Positions 35,504 through 43,392 of a stretch of 43,392 bases of DNA are shown piece after piece. The notes beneath the pieces were generated by a model, which was not told where the DNA came from, did not search any database, and was given only the letters and a program-made list of their open reading frames with translations. The translations under genes and the position numbers were made by a program. Origin of the DNA: Alkalihalobacillus pseudalcaliphilus (lineage in GTDB: Bacteria; Bacillota; Bacilli; Bacillales; Bacillaceae_D); the NCBI GenBank assembly GCA_001038565.1, contig LFJO01000016.1:40719-84110 (forward strand). Reading direction: 5' to 3'. Numbering within the stretch: position 1 is the stretch's first letter; each line of letters starts with the position of its first letter.

Positions 35504-36981
35504 AAATTCATCCCAATGATGATGTACTCGTTTTATTACGTGATTATCAGCAAGGGCAATCGATTCAGTTTGATGGTCTAGATTTTGTTATAAAGGAGGA
35601 TATTGCTCGTGGTCATAAATTGGCCTTACATGATGTAAGCGTCGGGGCGAAGGTTCATAAATATGGCTTTCCAATCGGGGTAGCAAAAGAGCCTATAAAA
35701 GCTGGAGATTGGGTGCATACACATAATGTTCAAACAGGTCTCGATGGGACGTTGGAGTATGATTATCAACCCGATCAAGCCGCTGCTGCCTTAGAAAAGA
35801 GTCTGGCGACTAAAACATTTCAAGGCTTTAAACGTAAAAATGGTGAAGTCGGTATCCGCAATGAGCTCTGGATTATTAACACGGTCGGATGTATTAACAA
35901 AACTGCTGAGCTTGTGGCGAAGCTTGGGAATCAAGAGGGCTATGAAAATATCGATGGAGTCTACCATTTTCCACATCCGTTCGGTTGTTCACAATTAGGT
36001 GATGATCTGAAGCATACACAAGCGATTTTAAGCAATCTCGTTCAGCACCCAAATGCAGCCGGTGTGCTCGTCTTAGGGTTAGGGTGTGAGAATAATTATA
36101 TCGATTTATTTAAAGAAACTTTAGGCGAATATGAAGTGGAGCGCGTGAAATTTTTATCGGTACAGGAAGCAGAGGATGAACTTGTAGAGGCGACGGATTT
36201 GTTAGCTGAATTAGCGGAAGTAGCTAAGGCAGATGCTCGTGAAGAAGTTCCTGCATCTTACTTGAAGGTCGGTTTGAAATGCGGTGGTTCTGATGGCCTT
36301 TCTGGAATTACAGCCAATCCACTCGTTGGGGCTTTTTCTGACTTATTAATTGCCCAAGGTGGATCAACGATTTTGACAGAAGTACCGGAGATGTTTGGGG
36401 CAGAGACGATCTTAATGAATCGTGCCAAGGATAAAGAGGTCTATCAGTCCATTGTTGGTATGGTTAATGGTTTTAAGGAGTATTTTATACGTCATAATCA
36501 AGTTGTCTATGAAAACCCATCGCCAGGTAATAAAAAAGGCGGCATTACGACTTTAGAGGAGAAGTCATTGGGCTGTGTGCAAAAAGGTGGTTTTGCCCCG
36601 GTTAACGATGTTCTTCCTTATGGAGGTAAGGTGACAAAACCAGGTCTGTCCCTTGTAGAGGGACCAGGCAATGACCTTGTTTCGGTGACGGCTCTATCGG
36701 CTGCCGGTGCCCACATTGTCTTGTTTACGACGGGGCGAGGTACCCCATTTGGTGGACCTGTTCCAACGGTGAAAATATCAACTAACTCTCATTTATATGA
36801 ACGGAAGAAAAACTGGATTGACTTTAATGCAGGTGTATTAGTCGAGGGTAAAGCGATGGAGGAGCTTGCAGAGGATTTACTTGATTATGTGCTGGGTCTA
36901 GCATCAGGAGAAGTCACAACACACAACGAACGAAACGGATTTAAGGAAATTGCCTTGTTTAAAGACGGAGTGATTTTGTAG
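35491..36981 (+). CDS. uxaA: altronate dehydratase
   Basis: A 496-aa UxaA-family dehydratase (D-altronate to 2-keto-3-deoxygluconate, iron-dependent). An N-terminal SAF domain (1-95) is followed by the large UxaA domain with NTVGCINKTAE, the FGCSQLGDDL motif and LKCGGSDGLSG. I chose the ATG at 35491, 10 nt after GAGGAG, over the ATG at 35500. It supplies the step after UxaB. A family II repeat block separates it from uxaB. Confidence 0.95.
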   Translation: MDYMKIHPNDDVLVLLRDYQQGQSIQFDGLDFVIKEDIARGHKLALHDVSVGAKVHKYGFPIGVAKEPIKAGDWVHTHNVQTGLDGTLEYDYQPDQAAAALEKSLATKTFQGFKRKNGEVGIRNELWIINTVGCINKTAELVAKLGNQEGYENIDGVYHFPHPFGCSQLGDDLKHTQAILSNLVQHPNAAGVLVLGLGCENNYIDLFKETLGEYEVERVKFLSVQEAEDELVEATDLLAELAEVAKADAREEVPASYLKVGLKCGGSDGLSGITANPLVGAFSDLLIAQGGSTILTEVPEMFGAETILMNRAKDKEVYQSIVGMVNGFKEYFIRHNQVVYENPSPGNKKGGITTLEEKSLGCVQKGGFAPVNDVLPYGGKVTKPGLSLVEGPGNDLVSVTALSAAGAHIVLFTTGRGTPFGGPVPTVKISTNSHLYERKKNWIDFNAGVLVEGKAMEELAEDLLDYVLGLASGEVTTHNERNGFKEIALFKDGVIL

Positions 36982-37002
36982 GTAGCACATGTGCTAAGGA
37001 GC

Positions 37003-37150
37003 AGAGCGAGGACAGACTGTCGTCAATGCGGTCTAATGAAAATACGCGGCAATGAAACGAGAAAAAAGGTCGTCAATGCGGCGTAAATGAAAATACACGG
37101 CAATGAAACGAGAAAAAAGGTCGCCAATGCGGTGTAAATGAAAATACGCA
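37003..37150 (+). repeat. 50-51 bp tandem repeat, family II, copy 2
   Basis: Three units with GTCAATGCGG at 37022, 37072 and, as CGCCAATGCGG, 37122. Each holds a purine arm (AATGAAACGAGAAAAAAGG) and the small dyad GCGTA-N8-TACGC; one unit has GTGTA, which still pairs through a G-U. It fills most of the uxaA-uxaB gap inside the operon. Confidence 0.8.
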
Positions 37151-37172
37151 GCAATCCAAAAGGAGGTATCAC

Positions 37173-38678
37173 ATGGACACAAATACAACCAAAACAAGGT
37201 TAACCAAAGCGTGGCTATCACAGAATCAGAACCTCCCTGTAAATAAAAAAGAAACAATCATACAAATCGGAGAAGGAAATTTCATGCGTGGCTTCCTTGA
37301 TTGGATGCTTCATCAAGTTCATAGACAAGGCTTATATGATGGCTATGTCGTAAGCATTCAACCTACGCCTCATGGAAAAGTGGTTCCAGTTCTTCAAGCA
37401 CAGGATAACCTATATACGACGATTCTTCGAGGAAAACAAGCAGGAGAAGTTATTGATCAGGCAGAGATTATTGAATCGATATCTAGAAGCATTAACCCCT
37501 ATACAAATTGGACAGACGTTTTAAAGCTTGCTCAGTCCCCTGATATAAAGTGGATGTTTTCTAATACGACAGAGGCTGGGCTTGTTTATCAGCAAGAGGA
37601 GTATGAGCCAAGCCAAGCACCCTTATCGTTTCCTGGAAAAGTTACGGCATTTTTATTTGAAAGGTACCAATATTTCGATGGTTCTCTTCAGGCGGGATTA
37701 TATCTAGTTCCATGTGAATTAATTGAGAATAATGGACAGGAATTAAAACGAATCGTTTTACAAATAGCTAAAGATTGGGAACTGCCTCAAGCTTTTTTGG
37801 ACTGGGTCGTCAAAGCGAATATATTTTGTAACACATTGGTCGATCGAATTGTTCCAGGTTTTCCGAAAGGGGAAGAGCAGGCTTGGGTAGAACGATTAGG
37901 TTACGACGACCATCTTTTAACCGTGGCAGAGCCTTATCATTTATTTGTGGTTGAGCCAGAAAAGCCGATTGATGATAAAATTCCCTTTCAAGAGGCGGGT
38001 CTAGAAGTGAAGTGGGGAAGTACGGAGCATTATCGAGAGATTAAAGTGCGTTTATTAAATGGACTTCATACGATGATGTTTGCGATCTGTTATTTGTCTG
38101 GAGAGAAAACGGTGAGTAGTGCTTTAGAGAATACAACTTTACGACCTTTTATTGAAAAGAGTTTGAAAGAAGAGCTTGTGCCAGTCGTGGTGGCGGATGA
38201 AGAAGAGAAACGAGCTTATGCAGACTCGGTTTTAGAACGATTTGAAAATCCATTCCTTGCACACCAATGGACAGATATAGGTTTAAATGCCATTTATAAA
38301 TTTCGAACAAGACTACTGCCCACCCTGAAAGACTATGAAAAAATAAATCAAGTTCCAGAGCGTTTAATTTTTAGTTTAGCGGCACTTCTTGTTTATATGA
38401 AACCAACTGAGAGAGAAGGAGCTTTTTTACAAGGTGAAGTAAATGGGGAGCGACATACCATTCGAGATACTGAACAAACATTACTGTTTTTAGAAGGTGT
38501 ATGGCATTCTTATGAGGAAAATGAGACGTCTCTAGAAGATACAGTTTTTCAAATTTTAGAGAATGAGCATTTGTGGGGTAAAGAACAGGGCCTCAAGGTG
38601 TATCACTATAAAGTTCTCGCTTATGTTCAAGAATTATTAGAGAATAAACCGGATGTTCTCTTGTCACGATTCATTTAA
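37173..38678 (+). CDS. uxaB: tagaturonate reductase
   Basis: A 501-aa member of the mannitol dehydrogenase/polyol-specific long-chain family that reduces D-tagaturonate to D-altronate with NADH. It has the nucleotide-binding IGEGNFMRGF near residues 32-41 and the catalytic KVRLLNGLHT block (Lys-x5-Asn-x2-His pattern). A strong AAAAGGAGG site precedes the ATG at 37173. Partner of UxaC upstream and UxaA just before it. Confidence 0.95.
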   Translation: MDTNTTKTRLTKAWLSQNQNLPVNKKETIIQIGEGNFMRGFLDWMLHQVHRQGLYDGYVVSIQPTPHGKVVPVLQAQDNLYTTILRGKQAGEVIDQAEIIESISRSINPYTNWTDVLKLAQSPDIKWMFSNTTEAGLVYQQEEYEPSQAPLSFPGKVTAFLFERYQYFDGSLQAGLYLVPCELIENNGQELKRIVLQIAKDWELPQAFLDWVVKANIFCNTLVDRIVPGFPKGEEQAWVERLGYDDHLLTVAEPYHLFVVEPEKPIDDKIPFQEAGLEVKWGSTEHYREIKVRLLNGLHTMMFAICYLSGEKTVSSALENTTLRPFIEKSLKEELVPVVVADEEEKRAYADSVLERFENPFLAHQWTDIGLNAIYKFRTRLLPTLKDYEKINQVPERLIFSLAALLVYMKPTEREGAFLQGEVNGERHTIRDTEQTLLFLEGVWHSYEENETSLEDTVFQILENEHLWGKEQGLKVYHYKVLAYVQELLENKPDVLLSRFI

Positions 38679-38691
38679 AAGGAGCAGGATG

Positions 38692-39666
38692 ATGAAGACC
38701 TTTACGTTTGAAGATAGAGAAATATTCCCTCCAGATTCAGGTGCTTTTTTTATAAAAGGTGAGGCGAGGCCATTAACGGGTGACTATCACCGAGAGCGAG
38801 TACCGACCTTTCATTACAATGTAGAGCAGGGCATATATCAAATGACGATTTATGCTTATCCGCATACATCGATTAAGTACGGGAATGGTCAGCTTTTATT
38901 AAAAGCTCAACCGACTGCAAGTACGATTATCAATCATGTTTATGTGAAAGATTCAGAGATTGAGCTTGCATGGTGGGGGGGAGGTATTAAGGAACTATCC
39001 ATTCAAAAGATAGCATTAGAGCCTAAGCTTATTTTAATCGGTGATTCAACTATGTCAGAACATCCGCCTGAGAAGTTTCCACAATATGGTTGGGGCCAAC
39101 TTTTGGCTGAGCAGTTAAGGTCAATGGCTAGTTTTAACGTTGCTCAATCTGGACGGAGCTCTAAAAGCTTTCGTGAAGAAGGTCACTTTCAAAGAGCCCT
39201 TTCTCACCTGAATAAAGGGGATTGGGTACTCATTCAATTTGGACATAATGATCAAAAAGAGGACCATCGTGGGACGACACCTGAACAATATAAAGAAAAT
39301 CTACGAAAATATATCCGTGAAATTAGAGAGGCAGAAGCGATTCCTCTCTTACTTTCACCTGTCCAAAGAAGGTATTTTTCAGAGCAGGGTAGGATGCTCA
39401 ATCCACATGAAGGTTATCACGAAATGGTAGAAGAGGTAGCTAAAGAGGAATCGACCTTTTTTATTGATTTAACGAAATTAAGTTCGGACGCATACGTTGA
39501 GCAAGGACCTGAGGCATCGAAAGCATGGTTTATGTGGTTAAAGCAAGGTGAGGAACCGAATTATCCTGAGGGAGTAAATGATAATACGCATTTCTCAGAG
39601 CAGGGAGCAAGAGCCATTGCTCAAATAGTTGTCAATGAATGGAAAAAGCTTCTAAAAAATCAATAG
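38692..39666 (+). CDS. SGNH hydrolase, rhamnogalacturonan acetylesterase (CE12-like)
   Basis: A 324-aa esterase. An N-terminal beta domain (1-110) precedes the SGNH fold with Ser119 (GDST), the Gly154 block (SGRSSKSF), Asn186 (FGHNDQK) and the Asp297/His300 pair (DNTHF). It resembles YesY/RhgT-type CE12 enzymes that remove acetyl groups from rhamnogalacturonan. There is no signal peptide, so it acts on imported fragments. I chose the ATG at 38692, 7 nt after AAAAGGAG; the ATG at 38689 is closer than usual. Last gene of the operon. Confidence 0.9.
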   Translation: MKTFTFEDREIFPPDSGAFFIKGEARPLTGDYHRERVPTFHYNVEQGIYQMTIYAYPHTSIKYGNGQLLLKAQPTASTIINHVYVKDSEIELAWWGGGIKELSIQKIALEPKLILIGDSTMSEHPPEKFPQYGWGQLLAEQLRSMASFNVAQSGRSSKSFREEGHFQRALSHLNKGDWVLIQFGHNDQKEDHRGTTPEQYKENLRKYIREIREAEAIPLLLSPVQRRYFSEQGRMLNPHEGYHEMVEEVAKEESTFFIDLTKLSSDAYVEQGPEASKAWFMWLKQGEEPNYPEGVNDNTHFSEQGARAIAQIVVNEWKKLLKNQ

Positions 39667-39834
39667 GTGTACAAACAACTCGCTCATAACGCACATGAAA
39701 GTAAACGAAGCAGTTACACAAGGAAAGAGCAGTAGTAAGTTCACGAAAAAAGGGATGAAACGTTCAACTTACGTTTTTATCATTTAGAATTTATGTAAAT
39801 GGCATGTTTTTTGAACTCAGGAGGTAGCAGTAAG

Positions 39835-40090
39835 TTTCAGAGCCCGTATATGACTATTAGCACGAACTTCCATAAAAAAACCGCATAGTGGAGCCAAAAC
39901 CGCTCCGCCACCAACAAAGATGAAAGTAGTGGCGACTGTTCAGACTGTTGGCCCGTTTACAACTCGATCACCATCAGGAGTCGGCCTGAACAAACAGGGA
40001 GCACTGTCCTACTAAGGTCATTTATCGTAAGATGGATGACGAGCTAATTTCACGGCACAAACTATCGCCCATAAGCAACTTTCATATAAA
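39835..40090 (+). repeat. dispersed structured element, copy C
   Basis: A degenerate right end (GAACTTCCATAAAAAAACC, about 39864-39882) is followed by a left hairpin GTGGAGC...GCTCCGCCAC (39888-39912) and ACAAAGATGAAAGTAG. The right part from 40003 is the inverted partner of 8673-8760. The end AAGCAACTTTCATATAAAAA abuts the terminator at 40096. No gene is visible in the wider 39667-40287 gap. Confidence 0.7.
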
Positions 40091-40095
40091 AACAA

Positions 40096-40120
40096 CGGAC
40101 TGGGCTACTAGCTCAGTCCG
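40096..40120. terminator. terminator at end of the catabolic operon region
   Basis: An 11-bp stem CGGACTGGGCT/AGCTCAGTCCG (one G-U) with a 3-nt loop, flanked by AAAAACAA and TTTACT. Confidence 0.65.
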
Positions 40121-40287
40121 TTTACTATTCGAAAAAACAAAAATATTCATCATTAATACTTCCTTTTTTTAGTGGTTTTATGATAGCTTAAAAGAATAAG
40201 AAAAACTGGTAAATAAGGTTAAACTTTCAATGATGATTCATAGGGAAATGTTCGATAGAACTCTTACTTGGAGGTTATTCAAACAAA

Positions 40288-40830
40288 ATGAAAAAAGTTA
40301 GCGTCATTATTATCGCAATCGCTTTATTAGGTGTAGGTGCCTATATGTATTACCCCATATATCAGGAAGGCAAAGATGAAGAAGTAGCTTCATTTCCTGA
40401 AGAAACTTCTGCACCTGTAGAAGAGGATAGTGCTCAGCCTGAAGAAGGTGAAACGGTTGAACCTATCATTAGTGCCATTGAAGGGGAGGATGTCGAAGAT
40501 CTTCTTCCACTAGATATGGAAGAGTTAAGCATTCAAAACCGTATTCACCATATGTCACATGGATATGTCCACGCTTCGCAAAAATGGGGGAAATTCCAAG
40601 TGACAGAGGAAAGACTAGAGCGAATCCTTATGATTATTGAAGCCAATCAATATGAGCATGGCGACGTTTATGAACAAATCATCACAAGGTGGCTGAACGG
40701 AGATTTTTCCCAAGCTGTTGAGGATCACAATACGATTTGGCGTTTGCAAAATGGTAATGTGGGAGAAGCGACTAGGTTATTAACAGAAGAGGAAATACAA
40801 AGGTACCATGAAGAGCATTTTCAGGAATAA
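40288..40830 (+). CDS. hypothetical anchored protein (DUF6241-like)
   Basis: A 180-aa protein with an N-terminal signal anchor (about residues 4-24), a long acidic linker rich in Glu and Pro (30-65), and a helical C-terminal domain with QNRIHHMSHGYVHASQKWG and ERLERILMIIEANQY. It resembles small Bacillus proteins grouped as DUF6241, an assignment from memory. The topology suggests the domain lies outside the membrane. It stands alone between a terminator at 40096 and one at 40834. Confidence 0.65.
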   Translation: MKKVSVIIIAIALLGVGAYMYYPIYQEGKDEEVASFPEETSAPVEEDSAQPEEGETVEPIISAIEGEDVEDLLPLDMEELSIQNRIHHMSHGYVHASQKWGKFQVTEERLERILMIIEANQYEHGDVYEQIITRWLNGDFSQAVEDHNTIWRLQNGNVGEATRLLTEEEIQRYHEEHFQE

Positions 40831-40833
40831 GAG

Positions 40834-40880
40834 TAGACTGTCTTAGAAGTGAGTGATCACTTTTAGAGACAGTCTTTTTG
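40834..40880. terminator. bidirectional terminator
   Basis: AGACTGTCTtagAAGTGA pairs with TCACTTttagAGACAGTCT, followed by TTTTTG. Shared by the 40288 gene and the minus-strand MFS remnant. Confidence 0.85.
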
Positions 40881-41230
40881 TTAGGAAGGGAGCTTAGCTA
40901 AATTCTTTATATCTTTATCGATTAAAGGATATAACGCAATAACAGTCATATAGATACCAGTAAAATAGAACAGGTGTTGAACGGCGAATAGGTCAGCTAT
41001 AATGCCGCCGATAATCGCCAGTGGTGGCATTAGAAAAACGGAAAAGAGGCTAATTAAGCTAAACAGACGGCCACGATATTGATCCTCAATCTCTAAGATT
41101 AGTAGAGAGCTAAAGGTAATATTTAATATGACTGAACTAGCTGTAGGCATCATAAAAAAGAGCGTACCGAACCAGATATTTGTAGCTAAGCCCATGAGTA
41201 AAGTGGAAATACCTGCGAGAAGGACCATAT
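40881..41230 (-). pseudogene. MFS transporter, C-terminal remnant
   Basis: The minus strand encodes the last roughly 115 residues of an MFS permease: MVLLAGISTLLMGLATN, then a SVILNITFSSLLILEIEDQY helix, a loop with YRGRLFSL and two final helices, ending at a normal stop before a terminator. The N-terminal two thirds (about 280-300 residues) are missing. Upstream of about 41230 the frame turns into unrelated, Cys-rich residues without a ribosome binding site. This is a deletion or recombination scar, not a short gene. Confidence 0.75.
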
Positions 41231-41231
41231 A

Positions 41232-41364
41232 ATTGGAGAGGTAGAAAAGGCACTTATTCTTGCAAAGGAAGCTGTGGCTGTAACAAAAAAACAACCTCAT
41301 TCTGCTTATTATCAATTTGCAAGGAATGTTTTAGCGAAGGTGCAAAAAGCAAGCGGTGAATAAT
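41232..41364 (+). pseudogene. C-terminal remnant of a helical (TPR-like) protein
   Basis: On the plus strand, a frame without a start encodes EVEKALILAKEAVAVTKKQ and then PHSAYYQFARNVLAKVQK up to a TAA at 41362. Composition and heptad pattern look like the last helices of a TPR or similar repeat protein. It begins exactly where the oppositely oriented MFS remnant loses its sense, so both were truncated by the same event. Family unknown. Confidence 0.5.
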
Positions 41365-41370
41365 AAGGAA

Positions 41371-41401
41371 GAAAGTGCCAGATGATGCGGCACTTTCTTT
41401 T
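41371..41401. terminator. bidirectional terminator
   Basis: A 9-bp stem GAAAGTGCC/GGCACTTTC followed by seven T residues. It ends both the plus-strand remnant and the laccase gene. Confidence 0.85.
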
Positions 41402-41402
41402 T

Positions 41403-43046
41403 TTACATATGGTGTTCACCATGGTCAATCGGTGTAGGAATTGGTCTTGGTCGTTCGGATTGTTGCCCCTCTCCTGATTCATGTTCATGCCCAGGGGGGA
41501 GAGGAATCGGCGTATTACTATTTGGATCCACAACATACATAGGACGCATCATGTCATAATCCTCATGTTCTAAAATGTGACAATGCCATACGTATAAGCC
41601 AGGATATGGAGCGAAGTGACCGATCACACGTGTAACTTGACCGGCTGGTGCGGCTAATGTATCTTTCCAACCGCGTTCGTTCACTTTTGGTGCGATGATC
41701 GGGCCAGTGAAAGTGAGTTGACCTGTCTCGTTAAAGAGCTCAACATCAAAAGGTTGATGGCCGAGAACTTGGAATTGTATCAAATGGATATGGATAGGAT
41801 GTGGAAAGTTCGTAGTATTAATGATATTCCAAATCTCCGTTGTACCTAATGTTGGCGTTTCTGTAATGGGATCGTGCCAAAAGTGATTATCTAATAAAAG
41901 GACACCACGCCCTATTTCATCAACGGTTCCACCTAAGCGGAGATTTCTAATTTTAGAAATGGGGCGCCCGCTTAAACAAGGAATCGTTGATAAATGTGTT
42001 GGAACTCGACTTGTATCTGAACCTTTTAAAGGAACGGTTACCCGAAATTGCATAATGTCAGCAATTGGATTCGTTGGGTCACCATTTGGACCGAGATTAT
42101 TTTTTAGCGTAATCGTTTGTCCTTTATACTGAGAAAAATCAAGGATGATCTCGATACGTTCGGCTGGCTCAATTTCGATTTCTTCAAGTGTGACCGGCCT
42201 TCTGAGTAAGCCACCATCTGAGGCAATCTGGACAAAAGGTTGCCCGGTATCTAAAAATAGTGTATAACCACGGGCATTCGAGCCATTTAGAAGGCGAAAA
42301 CGATATTTGCGCGGTTCTACTTCCAGATAAGGCCATACCTTTCCATTAACTAAAATCGTGTTGCCGCCAAAAAAAGGCACGATACTTGGGTTCGGATAAT
42401 TTTCTGGTGGATTATTCGGCTGACGTGGATAAAAGAGTGAGCCATCTTCTTCATTAAAGGTTCTGTCCTGGATGAGAAGTGGAATATCATACTCATCCTT
42501 AGGCAAGCGTAGATGATTTTCTGCTTGGTCATGGATAAGATAAAGTCCTTCTAAACCTGCATAAACATTAAGGCGTGTTATTCCCATAGCGTGATCGTGA
42601 TACCAAAGTGTGGACGCTCTTTGATCATTTGGATATTCATAAATTTCTCGCTCAAAAAGGGGACCCTTTTCTTTGAAGTTGTTCGTATACCAAGCTTCAG
42701 GGTAACCGTCGCTATCAGGCTTGGTTTCGGCTCCGTGTAAATGCACGACTGTACGAACTTCAGGATTATGTTCTAAACCATGAATGGACTTATCAATAGG
42801 TAAAAAATGCGTGTCAGGAAGTAAATTACTCCATTTTACATGAACGGGCTCATGTCTCTTCGCATGAATGGTCGGCCCCGGGTAGGTTCCGTTATAACCG
42901 AATAAACGAGTTGGTGGTAAATCTCGATGAAGCTTTTGTGTGAACTCTATCATTGTAATCTCGTAATGGGCTCCGTGTTTGTCTGTTTTAGTGGGAATGG
43001 CAGCATCCATAATCGGTAGAGCATCGACAAATTTTTCTAATGCCAT
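41403..43046 (-). CDS. cotA: multicopper oxidase, spore coat laccase CotA type
   Basis: A 547-aa three-cupredoxin laccase closely matching CotA, starting with ALEKFVDALPIM and LHRDLPPTRLFGYNG. Copper ligand motifs are complete: HLHG, WYHDHAMG, HPIHIHL and HCHILEHEDYDMM with the axial Met. It oxidises phenols with reduction of oxygen to water and in Bacillus is an outer spore-coat enzyme making brown pigment. There is a C-terminal extension of about 35 residues with five His (GHEHE, DHGEHHM) beyond the usual CotA end. I chose the ATG at 43046, 8 nt after AGGAG, over a GTG three codons upstream. Probably SigK-dependent. Confidence 0.94.
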   Translation of the reverse strand: MALEKFVDALPIMDAAIPTKTDKHGAHYEITMIEFTQKLHRDLPPTRLFGYNGTYPGPTIHAKRHEPVHVKWSNLLPDTHFLPIDKSIHGLEHNPEVRTVVHLHGAETKPDSDGYPEAWYTNNFKEKGPLFEREIYEYPNDQRASTLWYHDHAMGITRLNVYAGLEGLYLIHDQAENHLRLPKDEYDIPLLIQDRTFNEEDGSLFYPRQPNNPPENYPNPSIVPFFGGNTILVNGKVWPYLEVEPRKYRFRLLNGSNARGYTLFLDTGQPFVQIASDGGLLRRPVTLEEIEIEPAERIEIILDFSQYKGQTITLKNNLGPNGDPTNPIADIMQFRVTVPLKGSDTSRVPTHLSTIPCLSGRPISKIRNLRLGGTVDEIGRGVLLLDNHFWHDPITETPTLGTTEIWNIINTTNFPHPIHIHLIQFQVLGHQPFDVELFNETGQLTFTGPIIAPKVNERGWKDTLAAPAGQVTRVIGHFAPYPGLYVWHCHILEHEDYDMMRPMYVVDPNSNTPIPLPPGHEHESGEGQQSERPRPIPTPIDHGEHHM

Positions 43047-43078
43047 ATTGGTCACTCCTGTTATGATAGGTATTAATC

Positions 43079-43106
43079 TATTTTATGAAAGTACTCCCAA
43101 CTGGTT
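43079..43106 (-). promoter_or_regulatory. SigK-like promoter of cotA
   Basis: On the minus strand AACC, 15 nt, then CATAAAATA, fitting the SigK -10 (CATANNNTA) with a plausible -35. It leaves a leader of about 25 nt before the cotA start. Confidence 0.5.
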
Positions 43107-43205
43107 TAGGCGAGTATCATGGAGTTGAGAAAAAAGTACATCGTTTTAGAAGGAACAATAGAAATGGGATGAGTGTCATGTAATTTGTAGCTGCCCAGAC
43201 GGCAT

Positions 43206-43290
43206 TCGCAGCAATGAAGCGAGGAAAAGAGTAGTTAATGCTTCGCAAATGAAAATACGCGGCAATGCAGCGGGAAGAGGGTCCAATGCG
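43206..43290 (+). repeat. ~51-bp repeat, family II, copy 3
   Basis: CAATGaagcgaggaaaagag, AATGcttcgcaaatgaaaatacg, CAATGcagcgggaagaggg and CAATGcgg follow one another as in the copies at 1440 and 37003. The last unit runs directly into a family I unit. Confidence 0.75.
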
Positions 43291-43336
43291 GAGGAAAAGC
43301 GGAATCTCGGGGTTACGAGCGGAAAAAGAGATTAAG
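43281..43336 (+). repeat. 51-bp repeat, family I, single fused unit
   Basis: Contains GGAATCTCGGGGTTACGAGC and GGAAAAAGAGA as in the arrays at 11 and 8775, joined without spacer to the family II block. The last ~55 bases of the window (43337-43392) show only a minus-strand AGGAG-TTTA-ATG that runs into the repeat and stops. Confidence 0.75.
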
Positions 43337-43392
43337 TCCATATAATTGTGTAAAAAGAAAAGACATCATTAAACTCCTGTTACAATAGTTTC

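Noticed and set aside
40881-41315. Intact 144-aa membrane protein gene
   Set aside because: The N-terminal 30 residues are Cys-rich and unlike the rest, there is no ribosome binding site, and the remainder is clearly the C-terminus of an MFS carrier.

Overview
The window looks like chromosomal DNA from a low-GC Bacillaceae bacterium. An alkaliphile or soil relative of Bacillus (Alkalihalobacillus/Halalkalibacter type) is an inference only. The evidence is the ydiK-ydiL-CIRCE-groES(TTG start)-groEL order known from Bacillus subtilis, a bacillopeptidase F-type exoprotease, a CotA-type spore laccase with a SigK-like promoter, strong AGGAGG ribosome binding sites, and yte/ytc-type pectin genes. 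I saw no rRNA, tRNA, CRISPR array, phage or intact insertion sequence.

Layout. 1-1302: a 51-bp tandem array, then a DoxX membrane protein behind two Rex/Fnr-like palindromes. 1704-7653: a DHA2-type MFS exporter converging on a 1473-aa secreted S8 protease. 8051-10407: a small membrane-anchored protein, a second 51-bp array and a second MFS transporter. 10474-14099: ydiK, ydiL, CIRCE, groES and groEL. 14100-16338: gene-poor DNA with decayed fragments, one unknown membrane protein and copies of a dispersed structured repeat. 16339-22679: a DeoR regulator, then kduD, kdgK, kdgA, kduI, uxaC and a uronate-dehydrogenase-like gene. 22920-25217: a membrane-anchored AraC-type regulator. 25250-25542: a 53-bp palindromic array. 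25989-39666: an operon of ABC importer (binding protein plus two permeases), alpha/beta hydrolase, GH43, GH105, lipoprotein (YteS-like), DUF624 protein (YteU-like), Gfo/Idh oxidoreductase (YteT-like), uxaA, uxaB and a CE12-type acetylesterase. 40288-43046: a small anchored protein, a truncated MFS remnant, and the laccase.

How the genes fit together. The 16.3-39.7 kb block is a pectin/rhamnogalacturonan-oligosaccharide catabolic locus. Oligosaccharides would be imported by the ABC system, whose ATPase is not encoded here. They would be deacetylated by the CE12 enzyme and possibly the alpha/beta hydrolase, and trimmed by GH43 and GH105. Unsaturated uronate would flow through KduI and KduD, and galacturonate through UxaC, UxaB and UxaA. 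Both routes meet at 2-keto-3-deoxygluconate, which KdgK and KdgA convert to pyruvate and glyceraldehyde-3-phosphate. The DeoR protein probably represses itself and kduD through two matching operators. No extracellular lyase is in the window.

The least explained material is intergenic: three families of 50-54 bp, purine-rich, hairpin-bearing tandem repeats all in the same orientation, and a modular dispersed element whose end repeatedly abuts intrinsic terminators.
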